Source of the DNA: JAKQHY01 sp034429475 | GTDB lineage: Bacteria > Chloroflexota > Anaerolineae > B4-G1 > SLSP01 | DNA length: 37,303 nt | Direction of reading: 5' to 3' | Assembly (NCBI GenBank): GCA_034429475.1 | Contig: DAOUGD010000141.1 | Location: forward strand, 1 to 37,303 | In this document: positions 14,622 through 22,101 of the stretch, piece by piece | Numbering within the stretch: position 1 is the first letter of the stretch | How the letters are laid out: the number at the start of each line of letters is the position of its first letter | Notes under the pieces: generated by a model | The model's database searches: none | The model's input: the letters and a program-made list of their open reading frames with translations, nothing else | What the model was told of the DNA's origin: nothing | Made by a program: the position numbers and the translations under genes

Positions 14622-17200
14622 GCTTTTGCCTCGAAGGTCAGCGCATCGCCCGATGCATCCACCTGCACTGCACTCCCTTCCCCAAAGCGCCCTTCCAGCA
14701 CGGCCAGCGCCAACGGATCTTGCAAGTAGCGCTGGATGGCCCGTTTGAGCGGGCGCGCGCCGTATACCGGGTCGTAGCCCACGTCAGCCAGGAAGTCGCG
14801 CGCGGCGGCGCTCAGCGTCAGGCCGATCTGCCGCTCCTTCAGCAGCTTCTGCAACTGCCGCACCTGGATGTCCACGATGGCCTTGAGGTCATCGCGGGTC
14901 AGGCTGCGGAACAGAATCACCTCATCAATCCGGTTGAGAAACTCCGGGCGGAAGGTGGCATCCAGTTCGGCCAACACCTGGTCGCGCGCTTTTTCCACCC
15001 CCAGGTCTTTGATCCACCGGCTGCCGACGTTGCTGGTCATGATGATGATCGTGTGGGTAAAATCCACCGTCCGCCCGTGTCCATCGGTCAACCGCCCCTC
15101 GTCGAGCAGTTGCAGCAACACATTGAAGACTTCGGTGTGTGCCTTTTCGATTTCGTCCAGCAGCAGCACACTGTACGGACGGCGATGGACGGCCTCCGTC
15201 AACTGCCCGGCTTCTTCATAGCCCACGTATCCCGGCGGCGCGCCGATCAGGCGCGAGACGGTATGCTTTTCCTGATACTCGCTCATGTCAATGCGCACGA
15301 TGGCCTCTTCCGTGTCGAAGAGGAATTCCGCCAGGGCGCGCGCCAGTTCCGTCTTGCCGACGCCGGTCGGCCCCAGGAAGAGGAACGTGCCGATGGGCCG
15401 GTGGGTCGCCTGGAGTCCGGCGCGCGCGCGGCGGACGGCGTTGGAGACGGCGCGCACGGCTTCCTCCTGCCCCACGATGCGCCGGTGCAGATCTTCCTCC
15501 ATCCGCAGCAGCTTCTCGCGCTCGCCCTCCATCAGCCGGCTGACGGGGATGCCCGTCCACCCGGAGACGACGCGCGCGATCTCCTCCGGCCCGACCTCCT
15601 GCCGCAGCAAGGGTTGGTCGCCCTGCGCCTGCGCCAGTTTTTCCTCGGCGGCAGCGAGCGTGTGCTCCAACTGCTGCATCTTGCCGTAGCGCAATTCGGC
15701 GGCCGCCGCGTAATCGTTGCGCCCCTCGGCCTGCGCCATGTCCACTTTCAGGTCTTCCATCTGCTTCTGAATCTGCTGGATTTCCTGGATGAGCGCCTTT
15801 TCGTGTTCCCAACGGCCCCGGAGGGCGCGGCTGCCCTCTTTGAGGTCGGCCAGTTCCTGCTCCAACTTCTTGAGGCGCTCCTTGCTGGCCTTATCCCGCT
15901 CCTGCTTGAGCGCCTCGCGTTCGATTTCCAGTTGCAGCACCCGGCGATCAATCTCGTCCAGTTCTGCCGGCTTGGAGTCAATCTCCAGTCGCAGGCGGGC
16001 GGCGGCCTCGTCCACCAGATCAATCGCCTTGTCGGGCAATTGGCGGTCGGCGATGTACCGGTCGCTCAGAGTGGCGGCGGCGATGAGCGCGGCATCCTGA
16101 ATCCGCACGCCGTGGTGGACGTCGTACCGCTCCTTGAGGCCGCGCAGGATGCTGATGGTATCGGCCACATCTGGCTCGTCCACGTAGACCGGCTGGAAGC
16201 GCCGTTCCAGGGCGGCGTCTTTCTCGATGTACTGGCGGTACTCGTCCAGCGTCGTCGCGCCGATGGTATGCAGCTCGCCGCGCGCCAGCATCGGCTTGAG
16301 GAGATTGCCCGCGTCCAGCGCGCCCTCCGCCCTGCCCGCGCCCACGACCGTATGTAGCTCGTCAATGAACAGCAGAATACGCCCGGTGGACTGCGCCACG
16401 GCGTTGAGGACGGCCTTGAGGCGTTCCTCAAATTCCCCCCGGTACTTCGCGCCGGCAATCAGCGCGCCCATGTCCAGTTGGAAGATTTCCTTCTGCTTCA
16501 ACGGCTCCGGCACGTCGCCGCGCGCGATCCGCTGCGCCAGTCCTTCGACGATGGCCGTCTTGCCCACGCCGGCGTCGCCGACCAGGACGGGATTGTTCTT
16601 GGTGCGGCGCGAGAGAATCTGCATCACGCGGCGGATTTCGTCGTCGCGCCCGATGACCGGGTCGAGCTGGCCCTGGTGCGCCAGTTGCGAGAGGTTGCGC
16701 CCGTACTTTTCCAGCACGTTGTAGGTGTCTTCTGGGTTATCCGACGTGACGCGCTGCCCTCCGCGAATCGTGGCAAGGACGCGCAGCACCGCTTCACGGT
16801 TGACGCCGTAGGTCGCCAGGAAACGGGCGATGTCCCCCGCGCTGGAATCGGCCATCGCCAGCAGCAGATGCTCGGCGCTGATGTACTCGTCGCGCATGGC
16901 CTGCGCCTCGCGCCCGGCGGCTTGAAGGATGCGACGCACCGCCGGCGACCAATCCACCTGGGCCGCGTCGCCGCGCGCGCGCGGCTTGCGCGTCAGGGCT
17001 TGCTCCAACTCTACGCGCAGCCGTTGCGGGTCGCTGCCGAGCCGCAGGATCACCAGCGGCACGGCGCTATCGGCTTGCTCCAACAGGGCCAGGAGCAAGT
17101 GTTCCGGGTCAATCTGCGGGTTGCCATTTTCGACCGCCAGACGCTGCGCCCGCAACAGCGCCTGCTGCGTTTTCTCGGTATAAAGCTCTTTCTGTTCCAT
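14618..17200 (-). CDS. clpB: ATP-dependent disaggregase ClpB
   Basis: This AAA+ chaperone works with DnaK/DnaJ/GrpE to pull proteins out of aggregates in the cytoplasm. It is full length (860 residues). Seen in order are the N-terminal double Clp repeat (about 1-145), first AAA+ module with Walker A GDAGVGKT (about 208-215) and Walker B LLFIDELH, the coiled-coil middle domain that distinguishes ClpB from ClpA/C (about 405-520, LEIEREALKQERDKA onward), and second AAA+ module with GPTGVGKTE (around 605) and LLLDEIEKAH. Two ATGs compete: that at 17200 lies 6 nt from GGAGG, whereas that at 17206 abuts it, so 17200 is chosen. No CIRCE or HAIR operator was recognised upstream; the region instead holds repeats. 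Confidence 0.95.
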   Translation of the reverse strand: MEQKELYTEKTQQALLRAQRLAVENGNPQIDPEHLLLALLEQADSAVPLVILRLGSDPQRLRVELEQALTRKPRARGDAAQVDWSPAVRRILQAAGREAQAMRDEYISAEHLLLAMADSSAGDIARFLATYGVNREAVLRVLATIRGGQRVTSDNPEDTYNVLEKYGRNLSQLAHQGQLDPVIGRDDEIRRVMQILSRRTKNNPVLVGDAGVGKTAIVEGLAQRIARGDVPEPLKQKEIFQLDMGALIAGAKYRGEFEERLKAVLNAVAQSTGRILLFIDELHTVVGAGRAEGALDAGNLLKPMLARGELHTIGATTLDEYRQYIEKDAALERRFQPVYVDEPDVADTISILRGLKERYDVHHGVRIQDAALIAAATLSDRYIADRQLPDKAIDLVDEAAARLRLEIDSKPAELDEIDRRVLQLEIEREALKQERDKASKERLKKLEQELADLKEGSRALRGRWEHEKALIQEIQQIQKQMEDLKVDMAQAEGRNDYAAAAELRYGKMQQLEHTLAAAEEKLAQAQGDQPLLRQEVGPEEIARVVSGWTGIPVSRLMEGEREKLLRMEEDLHRRIVGQEEAVRAVSNAVRRARAGLQATHRPIGTFLFLGPTGVGKTELARALAEFLFDTEEAIVRIDMSEYQEKHTVSRLIGAPPGYVGYEEAGQLTEAVHRRPYSVLLLDEIEKAHTEVFNVLLQLLDEGRLTDGHGRTVDFTHTIIIMTSNVGSRWIKDLGVEKARDQVLAELDATFRPEFLNRIDEVILFRSLTRDDLKAIVDIQVRQLQKLLKERQIGLTLSAAARDFLADVGYDPVYGARPLKRAIQRYLQDPLALAVLEGRFGEGSAVQVDASGDALTFEAKA

Positions 17201-17243
17201 CGTCATCCTCCCACCATAGTCGGGTAGTCTTTAGTCAGGTAGT

Positions 17244-17338
17244 CTCAGTAGATGCAAATTTAGGCTCGTAGTAACGACTTTAGTCGTTAAAAGAACCACT
17301 GAAGTGGTTACTACGAATCCAATTTTTGATCTACTGAG
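17244..17338. repeat. Nested palindromic element (cruciform-like) upstream of clpB
   Basis: Outer arms CTCAGTAGAT (17244-17253) and ATCTACTGAG (17329-17338) enclose a second pair, CGTAGTAAC (17267-17275) and GTTACTACG (17307-17315). That pair encloses two small hairpins: AACGACT/AGTCGTT (17273-17288) and AACCACT/AGTGGTT (17294-17309). The whole 95 bases would fold like a cloverleaf. It lies 44 bases upstream of the clpB start, in a 475-base gene-free stretch (17201-17675). It looks like a REP- or MITE-like element. Confidence 0.75.
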
Positions 17339-17363
17339 TCTTTCTCTGGTTATTCATAACCTT

Positions 17364-17477
17364 AGGACTTACGCAAGGCTGACGCTTTTTCACCGAAGAG
17401 AACGCCGAGGACACTGAGAAACCGCCAAAAATCTCTGCGCGCTCTGCGGTGAATTTCCTCGCGTTTGCGTAAGTCCT
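17364..17477. repeat. 114-bp element with perfect 13-bp inverted ends
   Basis: AGGACTTACGCAA (17364-17376) is matched by TTGCGTAAGTCCT (17465-17477). The interior contains a second, imperfect inverted pair (CACCGAAGAG... and ...CTCTGCGGTG). No coding capacity and no clear target duplication were seen. Size and terminal repeats fit a MITE-like element. After it, 17478-17553 holds only an imperfect inverted repeat around GAAGAAGGTT. Confidence 0.7.
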
Positions 17478-17553
17478 GAACCTCTTCTTCATTATTCTAC
17501 GGCGTAGAGATTAGAAGAAGGTTAACATTGCATTAGAATCACATTGGCGTTGT

Positions 17554-17581
17554 TTGTCCGATAAAAGGAACGGACTATAAT
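17554..17581 (+). promoter_or_regulatory. Sigma-70-type promoter for the GNAT-like gene
   Basis: TTGTCC (17554-17559) and a perfect -10 TATAAT (17576-17581) are 16 bases apart, giving an untranslated leader of about 90 bases before the start at 17676. Confidence 0.55.
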
Positions 17582-17675
17582 CACGGGGAGTTTGACCGCG
17601 ATTGATTCAACAGATCAAGCGGACTTTTGATCCTATCATTCCAAACATCCTGTTATTTTCTTGGGAGGCATCATC

Positions 17676-18824
17676 ATGGCATCCAACCTGGCAATTACCC
17701 CGGTAGAGACAGACGCAGACCGCACGGAATTTATCAATTTCGCCTGGGAAGTGTATCGCGGCGACCCCTATTGGGTGCCGCCGCTGCTCTCCGATCAACG
17801 GACGTTACTGACGACACACCCCTTCCACGCCCACGCGAAGCTGCGCTTTTTTCTGGCGCGGCGAGAGGGGAAGGTAGTCGGAAGGGTTGCCGGCTTTGTC
17901 AACTACAACCACAACCAGCACTGGGATGACAAAGTCGGCTTCTTCGGGCTTTACGAAGTGTTGGATGATCGGGAAGCTTCCGACGCCTTGTTGAAAGCCG
18001 CCGAGGATTTCGTGCGCAGCGAAGGCATGACGGCCATTCGCGGGCCGATGAATCTCTCCACCAACGAGGAATGTGGATTGTTGGTGGACGGCTGGGGCGT
18101 GCCGGTAGTGTTGATGACGTATAATCCCCGCTATTATGTGAATTTGATTGAAGGCGCCGGTTATTTTAACGCGCAAAACCTGCTTGCCTATCGGGTTGAC
18201 CTGACGCGCTACAAAGCGGATGGAACAGGCTTCGATCCCAAAGTGCTGCGCGTGGTGGAGAAAGTGCGCCAGCGGATGAACATCACTGTGCGCCCCATCG
18301 CCATGCGCACGTTTGACAAAGAGGCGATGCTGTTCAAGCAGATTTACAACGCCGCCTGGAAGCGGAACTGGGGCTTTGTCCCCATCACCGACGCCGAGAT
18401 GGAACACGAGATTATGGCGCTCAAACCCCTGCTCGATCCCAAGACCGTGTTCTTCGCCGAAAAAGATGGCGTCCCGGTGGGGGCGATGGTGCCGCTGCCC
18501 GACGTGAACCAGGCGCTCCACAAAGCCTATCCCCGCCCCGGCGTCCCGGAGTGGTGGACGATGCTGAAGTTGTTTTACTGGTGGAAAGTGCGCAAAGTCG
18601 TCAAGACCCTGCGCGGCTTTGCGGGCGGCGTCATTGAGGAGTATCGCGGGCGCGGCGTGGACGCGGTGCTATTTATGGAGACGTTCCTGGCCGGTCTGCG
18701 CGAGGGCTACACGATGTCGGAGATTTCGTGGGTGCTGGAAAGCAACACCCCCATGCGCCAGACGGCGGAGAACTTCGGGGGAGAGGTCTACCGGACGTAC
18801 CGGGTGTACGAGAAGGCGTTATGA
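17676..18824 (+). CDS. GNAT-like acyltransferase-fold protein (YghO-like)
   Basis: This protein of about 382 residues resembles the YghO-like family of long GNAT-related proteins whose substrate is unknown. Visible are an N-terminal block with WEVYRGDPYWVPPLLSDQ (about 23-40), LARREGKVVGRVAGFVN (about 60-76), GFFGLYEV (87-94), GPMNLSTNEECGLLVDGW (about 122-139), and a C-terminal acyltransferase-like part ending EEYRGRGVDAVLFMETFLAGLREG and SWVLESNTPMRQTAENFGGE, which look like acetyl-CoA-binding helices. The start is set at ATG 17676, 7 nt after GGGAGG; a TTG 15 bases upstream is disfavoured because it overlaps that site. It is monocistronic, with a promoter at 17554-17581 and a heptamer hairpin right at its stop. 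Confidence 0.8.
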   Translation: MASNLAITPVETDADRTEFINFAWEVYRGDPYWVPPLLSDQRTLLTTHPFHAHAKLRFFLARREGKVVGRVAGFVNYNHNQHWDDKVGFFGLYEVLDDREASDALLKAAEDFVRSEGMTAIRGPMNLSTNEECGLLVDGWGVPVVLMTYNPRYYVNLIEGAGYFNAQNLLAYRVDLTRYKADGTGFDPKVLRVVEKVRQRMNITVRPIAMRTFDKEAMLFKQIYNAAWKRNWGFVPITDAEMEHEIMALKPLLDPKTVFFAEKDGVPVGAMVPLPDVNQALHKAYPRPGVPEWWTMLKLFYWWKVRKVVKTLRGFAGGVIEEYRGRGVDAVLFMETFLAGLREGYTMSEISWVLESNTPMRQTAENFGGEVYRTYRVYEKAL

Positions 18825-18905
18825 GAAAAGAGAAATGAGTAAAAAGAAATGAGTAATGAGTGGATTGCACTCATTACTCATTTCTCATTACTCGTTACTT
18901 GCTTT
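18822..18905. repeat. Heptamer hairpin array filling the gap between two convergent stop codons
   Basis: Twelve units of 7 bases in strict register run from the TGA of the GNAT-like gene (18822-18824) into the stop of the nitrilase-like gene (18904-18906): TGAGAAA, AGAGAAA, TGAGTAA, AAAGAAA, TGAGTAA, TGAGTGG, ATTGCAC, then TCATTAC, TCATTTC, TCATTAC, TCGTTAC. The arms 18845-18862 and 18868-18885 pair perfectly over 18 bp around a five-base loop. It probably acts as a bidirectional terminator or 3' stabiliser. Confidence 0.85.
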
Positions 18906-19716
18906 AGTATTTCTTCACGATAGGGCGGTAGGACCCAGGCTGCCGCGCCAGCATAATCTGCGTTTCCTCGCGGCGATGGCGCACCTCATCCAGGTCGAGA
19001 CGCACCACGGCGTACCCCTCTTCCGGCGTTTCCAGAGCCGCCAGCACTTCCCCATTCGGGCCGAGAATCGCGCTCTGCCCGGCGAAGGTGTACGAAGGCT
19101 CTTCCCCGATGCGGTTCGCGGCAGCGATGAAGACATCGTTCTCATACGCGCGGGCGACGAGCAGCGTGCGCCACATATCGGCGTCTTTGGCCTGCCACGC
19201 GGCGGGCAGCAAGATCACTTCGGCGCCATCCAACACCAGACTGCGCGCGGTCTCTGGGAAGGTCAAATCCCAGCCGGCCATCATCCCCACCACGCCGACC
19301 TCCGTTTCCTCTGGCGCGATGCGGTAGCCGGGGCGGAAAACCAGGCGTTCTTCGGCCTGAAGGTGAACCTTGCGGTACTCGCCGGCCACGCCGCCGTCCG
19401 GGCCAATCAGGACGACGCTGTTGAACAGGACAGTCTCCACCTTTTCCTTGACGGCCATCCCGATGACGACGTAGACGCCAAATTCGGTGGCGTGCTGCCC
19501 CAGGATGTTGGTGACGGCGCCGGGAACCCGCTGCGCCATCTGCGCGAAGCGCTGGCCGCCCTCGTAACCGGTGACGCACAACTCCGGGAACACAATGACG
19601 TCCACCGGCTGCTCGGTGGCGATCTTGGCGATGAAGTCGGCCATTTTGCTGACGTTGGCCTCCATTTTCCCCAGTTCGGGCTGCATCTGTACCACAGCAA
19701 CGTTTAATTCTCGCAT
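18904..19716 (-). CDS. Nitrilase-superfamily protein with catalytic Cys replaced by Gly
   Basis: This 270-residue protein has the carbon-nitrogen hydrolase fold. The family triad is Glu-Lys-Cys. Glu is present (E45, IVFPELCVTGY) and Lys is present (K116, EYRKVHLQ). The position expected to be Cys, in a motif normally like ICWD..FPE, reads GMMAGWDLTFPE, giving Gly (G148; codon GGC at 19273-19275). Hydrolysis by the usual thioester route should therefore be impossible, so it may be a binding or regulatory relative. A TGC-to-GGC change is one base, so a sequencing error is not excluded. The start at 19716 is supported by AGGAGG eight bases upstream; a frame extension of ten codons lacks such a site. 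Confidence 0.85.
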   Translation of the reverse strand: MRELNVAVVQMQPELGKMEANVSKMADFIAKIATEQPVDVIVFPELCVTGYEGGQRFAQMAQRVPGAVTNILGQHATEFGVYVVIGMAVKEKVETVLFNSVVLIGPDGGVAGEYRKVHLQAEERLVFRPGYRIAPEETEVGVVGMMAGWDLTFPETARSLVLDGAEVILLPAAWQAKDADMWRTLLVARAYENDVFIAAANRIGEEPSYTFAGQSAILGPNGEVLAALETPEEGYAVVRLDLDEVRHRREETQIMLARQPGSYRPIVKKY

Positions 19717-19741
19717 TTGAAGAACCTCCTCTGAAAATAGC

Positions 19742-19803
19742 CTCAACGGATTGAACGGATTAAACGGAGAAAATATCCGTTAAATTCCGTTACATCCGTT
19801 GAG
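19742..19803. repeat. 9-nt period inverted repeat upstream of the nitrilase-like gene
   Basis: Left units AACGGATTG, AACGGATTA, AACGGA are mirrored by TCCGTTA, AATTCCGTTA, CATCCGTTGAG. The end arms CTCAACGGAT (19742-19751) and ATCCGTTGAG (19794-19803) pair perfectly. It lies in the 248-base gap between the nitrilase-like start and the RluA-like stop. The rest of that gap (19804-19964) holds only short AGTC-rich and CCGCG repeats. Confidence 0.7.
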
Positions 19804-19964
19804 AAAGTTTTTTTCATCCAACCGCTGGTGAATCGCCGGTTAATGATGAATTCCTCTGAAAAGTCGTCAGTCTAATAGTCATATAGTCAAAAAACTCCGC
19901 GTCTCCGCGTTGAAAATTTTTATTATCGGGGCTGTGCCACAGATTCGGGCACACCCGTAGTTAA

Positions 19965-20900
19965 CTAATGTTTCGGGCGTGTTAAATAGCGCAACACGTC
20001 GCGCAAGTCTGGCGGCAGGGCCGATTCTAGCTGCATCCTCTCCCCGCTGACCGGGTGCGGGAAACGCAACATGCTCAAGTGTATAAAAAGGCGCTCCGAT
20101 AAGAGCGGCTGATACCGCGAACCGTACACGCGATCTCCCACCACCGGAAACCCATACCACGACAGATGCACGCGCAGTTGATGTTTGCGGGACGTTTCCG
20201 GGCGCACTTCCAGCAATGAATAATCGTGTTCGTTCTCTCTGTAATGCCGCTGCCCGCGGCAGAGGGTACGGGATGGACGGCCCTCGCGAGCGACGTTCAG
20301 CCGCTCGCGCGCCCGCTTGACGTTACCCACGGGCTGGTCAATGAGGTGTTCGCCGGTCATCCGTCCCTCGACCAGCACCGAGTACACCGACTCGATCCGC
20401 TGGCGTTGGAGGTGATGGCGCAGCGCGCGGTAGGTCGTCTCATCTTTGGCGGCCAGCAACAACCCGGAGACTTCCGGCGCGACGCGCGTCACAATCCCCG
20501 CGCAGCCAGCGCCCCCCACGTGCGCAATTTCCGGGCAGAGCGCGGTCAAACGGGCAGCCACACAATCGGTCGCGCCCCGCGCCGACGGCTCTAAGGGCAT
20601 TCCAACGGGTTTGTCCACCACGATCAGAACGGCATCTTCATAAATGACGGGCAACGTCAGCGGCAAGTAGTCTGGGATTTCGTCCGCGTCTGCCGCGATT
20701 TCCGGCACAGGGGCAGTGACATGGGCACCGCCGGGCACATACTGGCCGGCTTTGCGCGCCGGTTGGTCGTCCACCAGCACCGCGCCCCGGCGAATCAGCG
20801 CACGGATTTGCTCGCGTTCCGCCGCCGGCCATTGCTGGGCCAGCAGTTGATCCAACCGCATCGTGGTTTCGGCAGTGAAGGTTTGGGATTCAGGCATTGG
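19965..20900 (-). CDS. RluA/RluD-family pseudouridine-synthase-like protein lacking the catalytic Asp
   Basis: This protein of about 310 residues has an S4-like RNA-binding domain (MRLDQLLAQQWPAAEREQIRALIRRG, 13-38) and an RluA-type synthase domain (VVDKPVGMPLEPSA, 93-106; VYSVLVEGRM, 171-180; SRKHQLRVHLSWYGFPVVGDRVYG, about 236-259; LFIHLSMLRFPHP, 270-282). The family's universal HRLD..TSGLLL motif reads GIVTRVAPEVSGLLLAAK, so the catalytic Asp is Ala (A140; codon 20481-20483) and the His is Thr. It should not make pseudouridine by the known mechanism, but may still bind RNA. The start is set at 20900, eleven bases inside the end of lspA, because a longer frame would run deep across lspA. 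It is the third gene of an overlapping operon. Confidence 0.85.
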   Translation of the reverse strand, partial: PMPESQTFTAETTMRLDQLLAQQWPAAEREQIRALIRRGAVLVDDQPARKAGQYVPGGAHVTAPVPEIAADADEIPDYLPLTLPVIYEDAVLIVVDKPVGMPLEPSARGATDCVAARLTALCPEIAHVGGAGCAGIVTRVAPEVSGLLLAAKDETTYRALRHHLQRQRIESVYSVLVEGRMTGEHLIDQPVGNVKRARERLNVAREGRPSRTLCRGQRHYRENEHDYSLLEVRPETSRKHQLRVHLSWYGFPVVGDRVYGSRYQPLLSERLFIHLSMLRFPHPVSGERMQLESALPPDLRDVLRYLTRPKH

Positions 20901-21450
20901 CACAATCTTCCTCTGGCGCAAGCGCCGTTTCCGAAGCTTGGGGGGGCTTGGCAACCGGCGCGGGCTGCGTGTCAAACAGCAGGGAGTCAAGCAGCAAGAT
21001 GCCAACGCCGATGAGGATAGAAGAGTCGGCGATGTTGAACACCGGCCATTGGCGGAAAGGCCAGAAGTTGACGTCGAGAAAATCCACCACCGAGCCGCCC
21101 CGGAAGAGGCGGTCACAGAGGTTGCCCAAAGCCCCGCCGGTGATAATCCCCAGAGCTAGGTCAATCCAGGGGCGCGTCACAACGATGGAACGGCGGAAGA
21201 GAAAGATCAAAGCAATGACCCCCAGCGGCAGAAACTTCAGGAGTGTGCTCAACTGGGGGAACAGTCCAAAGGCCACCCCTCGGTTGGTGATATAGGTGAA
21301 AGACAAAACGGGTTTGAGCCAGGGGAAAATATCAACGGGAGTATAAAGTGGCAAATTGCGCACGACCCAAAACTTCACCCCCTGATCAAGCGCCAATACC
21401 AGGGCCGCCGCTCCGAAGAGCAGGAGTTTGCTCTGCGTGCTAAACTTCAT
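20890..21450 (-). CDS. lspA: Lipoprotein signal peptidase II
   Basis: This 186-residue, four-span membrane aspartic peptidase cleaves the signal peptide of lipoproteins after diacylglyceryl transfer. Both catalytic Asp motifs are intact: GNLCDR (D113) and FNIADS (D142). Also seen are DQGVKFWVV near residue 22 and the ITNRGVAFG motif (54-62). A C-terminal tail of about 25 residues rich in Pro, Ala and Glu follows the last span. It overlaps the upstream TraR/DksA-like gene by four bases and the downstream RluA-like gene by eleven, so all three are translationally coupled. It would process the lipoprotein at 23984. Confidence 0.95.
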   Translation of the reverse strand: MKFSTQSKLLLFGAAALVLALDQGVKFWVVRNLPLYTPVDIFPWLKPVLSFTYITNRGVAFGLFPQLSTLLKFLPLGVIALIFLFRRSIVVTRPWIDLALGIITGGALGNLCDRLFRGGSVVDFLDVNFWPFRQWPVFNIADSSILIGVGILLLDSLLFDTQPAPVAKPPQASETALAPEEDCANA

Positions 21451-21794
21451 CGTTTCGCTTCATGCCGGGACTGACAACGCATGCAATAACGGGCGGAGGG
21501 TAACGCCTCCAAACGCGCCAGTTCAATGATGGTGCCGCACGATTCGCATATACCGTAGGTGCTGTCCTCAAATTTTTGCAGCGCATAGACGACATCCTCC
21601 AATGTGCGCTCCAACTGGCGGGCCACGGACACATCGCGGGCCTGTTCAAACACTTCGGTGGCGGCGTCAGCCATATGATTGCTATATCCGACGCCGTCTT
21701 CACGCACCGTGCGTTTGGTGGCTTCCAATTGCATCCTCAGGTCTTTTTCAGTTTCCAATAACTGTTGTTGTAATTCTTTGTATGTTGCTGGCAT
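21447..21794 (-). CDS. TraR/DksA-family zinc-finger protein
   Basis: This 115-residue protein has an N-terminal helical hairpin (about 5-75) and a C4 zinc finger with CESCG (C83, C86) and CMRCQ (C104, C107), as in DksA and TraR, which bind RNA polymerase through the secondary channel. It is shorter than E. coli DksA and lacks an obvious DxxDxA coiled-coil tip, so the same action on polymerase is not certain. AGGAG lies eight bases before the ATG. It is the first gene of the operon with lspA and the RluA-like gene. Confidence 0.85.
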   Translation of the reverse strand: MPATYKELQQQLLETEKDLRMQLEATKRTVREDGVGYSNHMADAATEVFEQARDVSVARQLERTLEDVVYALQKFEDSTYGICESCGTIIELARLEALPSARYCMRCQSRHEAKR

Positions 21795-21836
21795 TCCTGT
21801 TTCTCCTACTCTTGGCGCAACCGTCTTGACCTGAGC

Positions 21837-21864
21837 ATTGTACCTGGATCTGGCGAAAAGACAA
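21837..21864 (-). promoter_or_regulatory. Promoter of the TraR/DksA-lspA operon
   Basis: On the minus strand, TTGTCT (21864-21859) and TACAAT (21842-21837) are separated by 16 bases. A leader of about 35 bases precedes the start at 21794. Confidence 0.5.
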
Positions 21865-21938
21865 GACCTGTCAAGTAAAAATTATCAGTAAAAGTTACAA
21901 GGTTGTTAAAAATTGCTTTCACTGTTTATTAACTGCAT

Positions 21939-21967
21939 TGTAACCCATTGCGGCATGGGCATAGAGT
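21939..21967 (+). promoter_or_regulatory. Weak candidate promoter for the subtilase gene
   Basis: TTGTAA (21939-21944) and TAGAGT (21962-21967) are 17 bases apart, each matching the consensus at four of six positions. It is offered only because the 307-base gap (21795-22101) must contain a promoter for the plus-strand cluster; nothing stronger was seen. Confidence 0.25.
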
Positions 21968-22101
21968 ACACTAGGAGAGACATAGAGTGATCTTGGGTTG
22001 TGGAAAACCGCTGCAAATTCTCCCATCGAACGCACGACTTCTTTATGAAGGTGTTGCCAGTGGTTCAGGCAGGAACGCTCGTGATCAGGGGAGGAAAAAG
22101 G

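Noticed and set aside
14720..16357. Long plus-strand open frame (about 545 codons) antisense to clpB
   Set aside because: It is wholly inside clpB, whose protein is unmistakable. The antisense peptide has no recognisable domain and reflects GC-rich codon bias.
17201..17675. CIRCE or HAIR heat-shock operator upstream of clpB
   Set aside because: No TTAGCACTC-N9-GAGTGCTAA or HAIR-like inverted repeat was found. The palindromes there have other sequences and look like mobile repeats.
20901..21116. N-terminal extension of the RluA-like frame
   Set aside because: It overlaps lspA out of frame, and its residues show no domain. The start at 20900 gives the usual family N-terminus.
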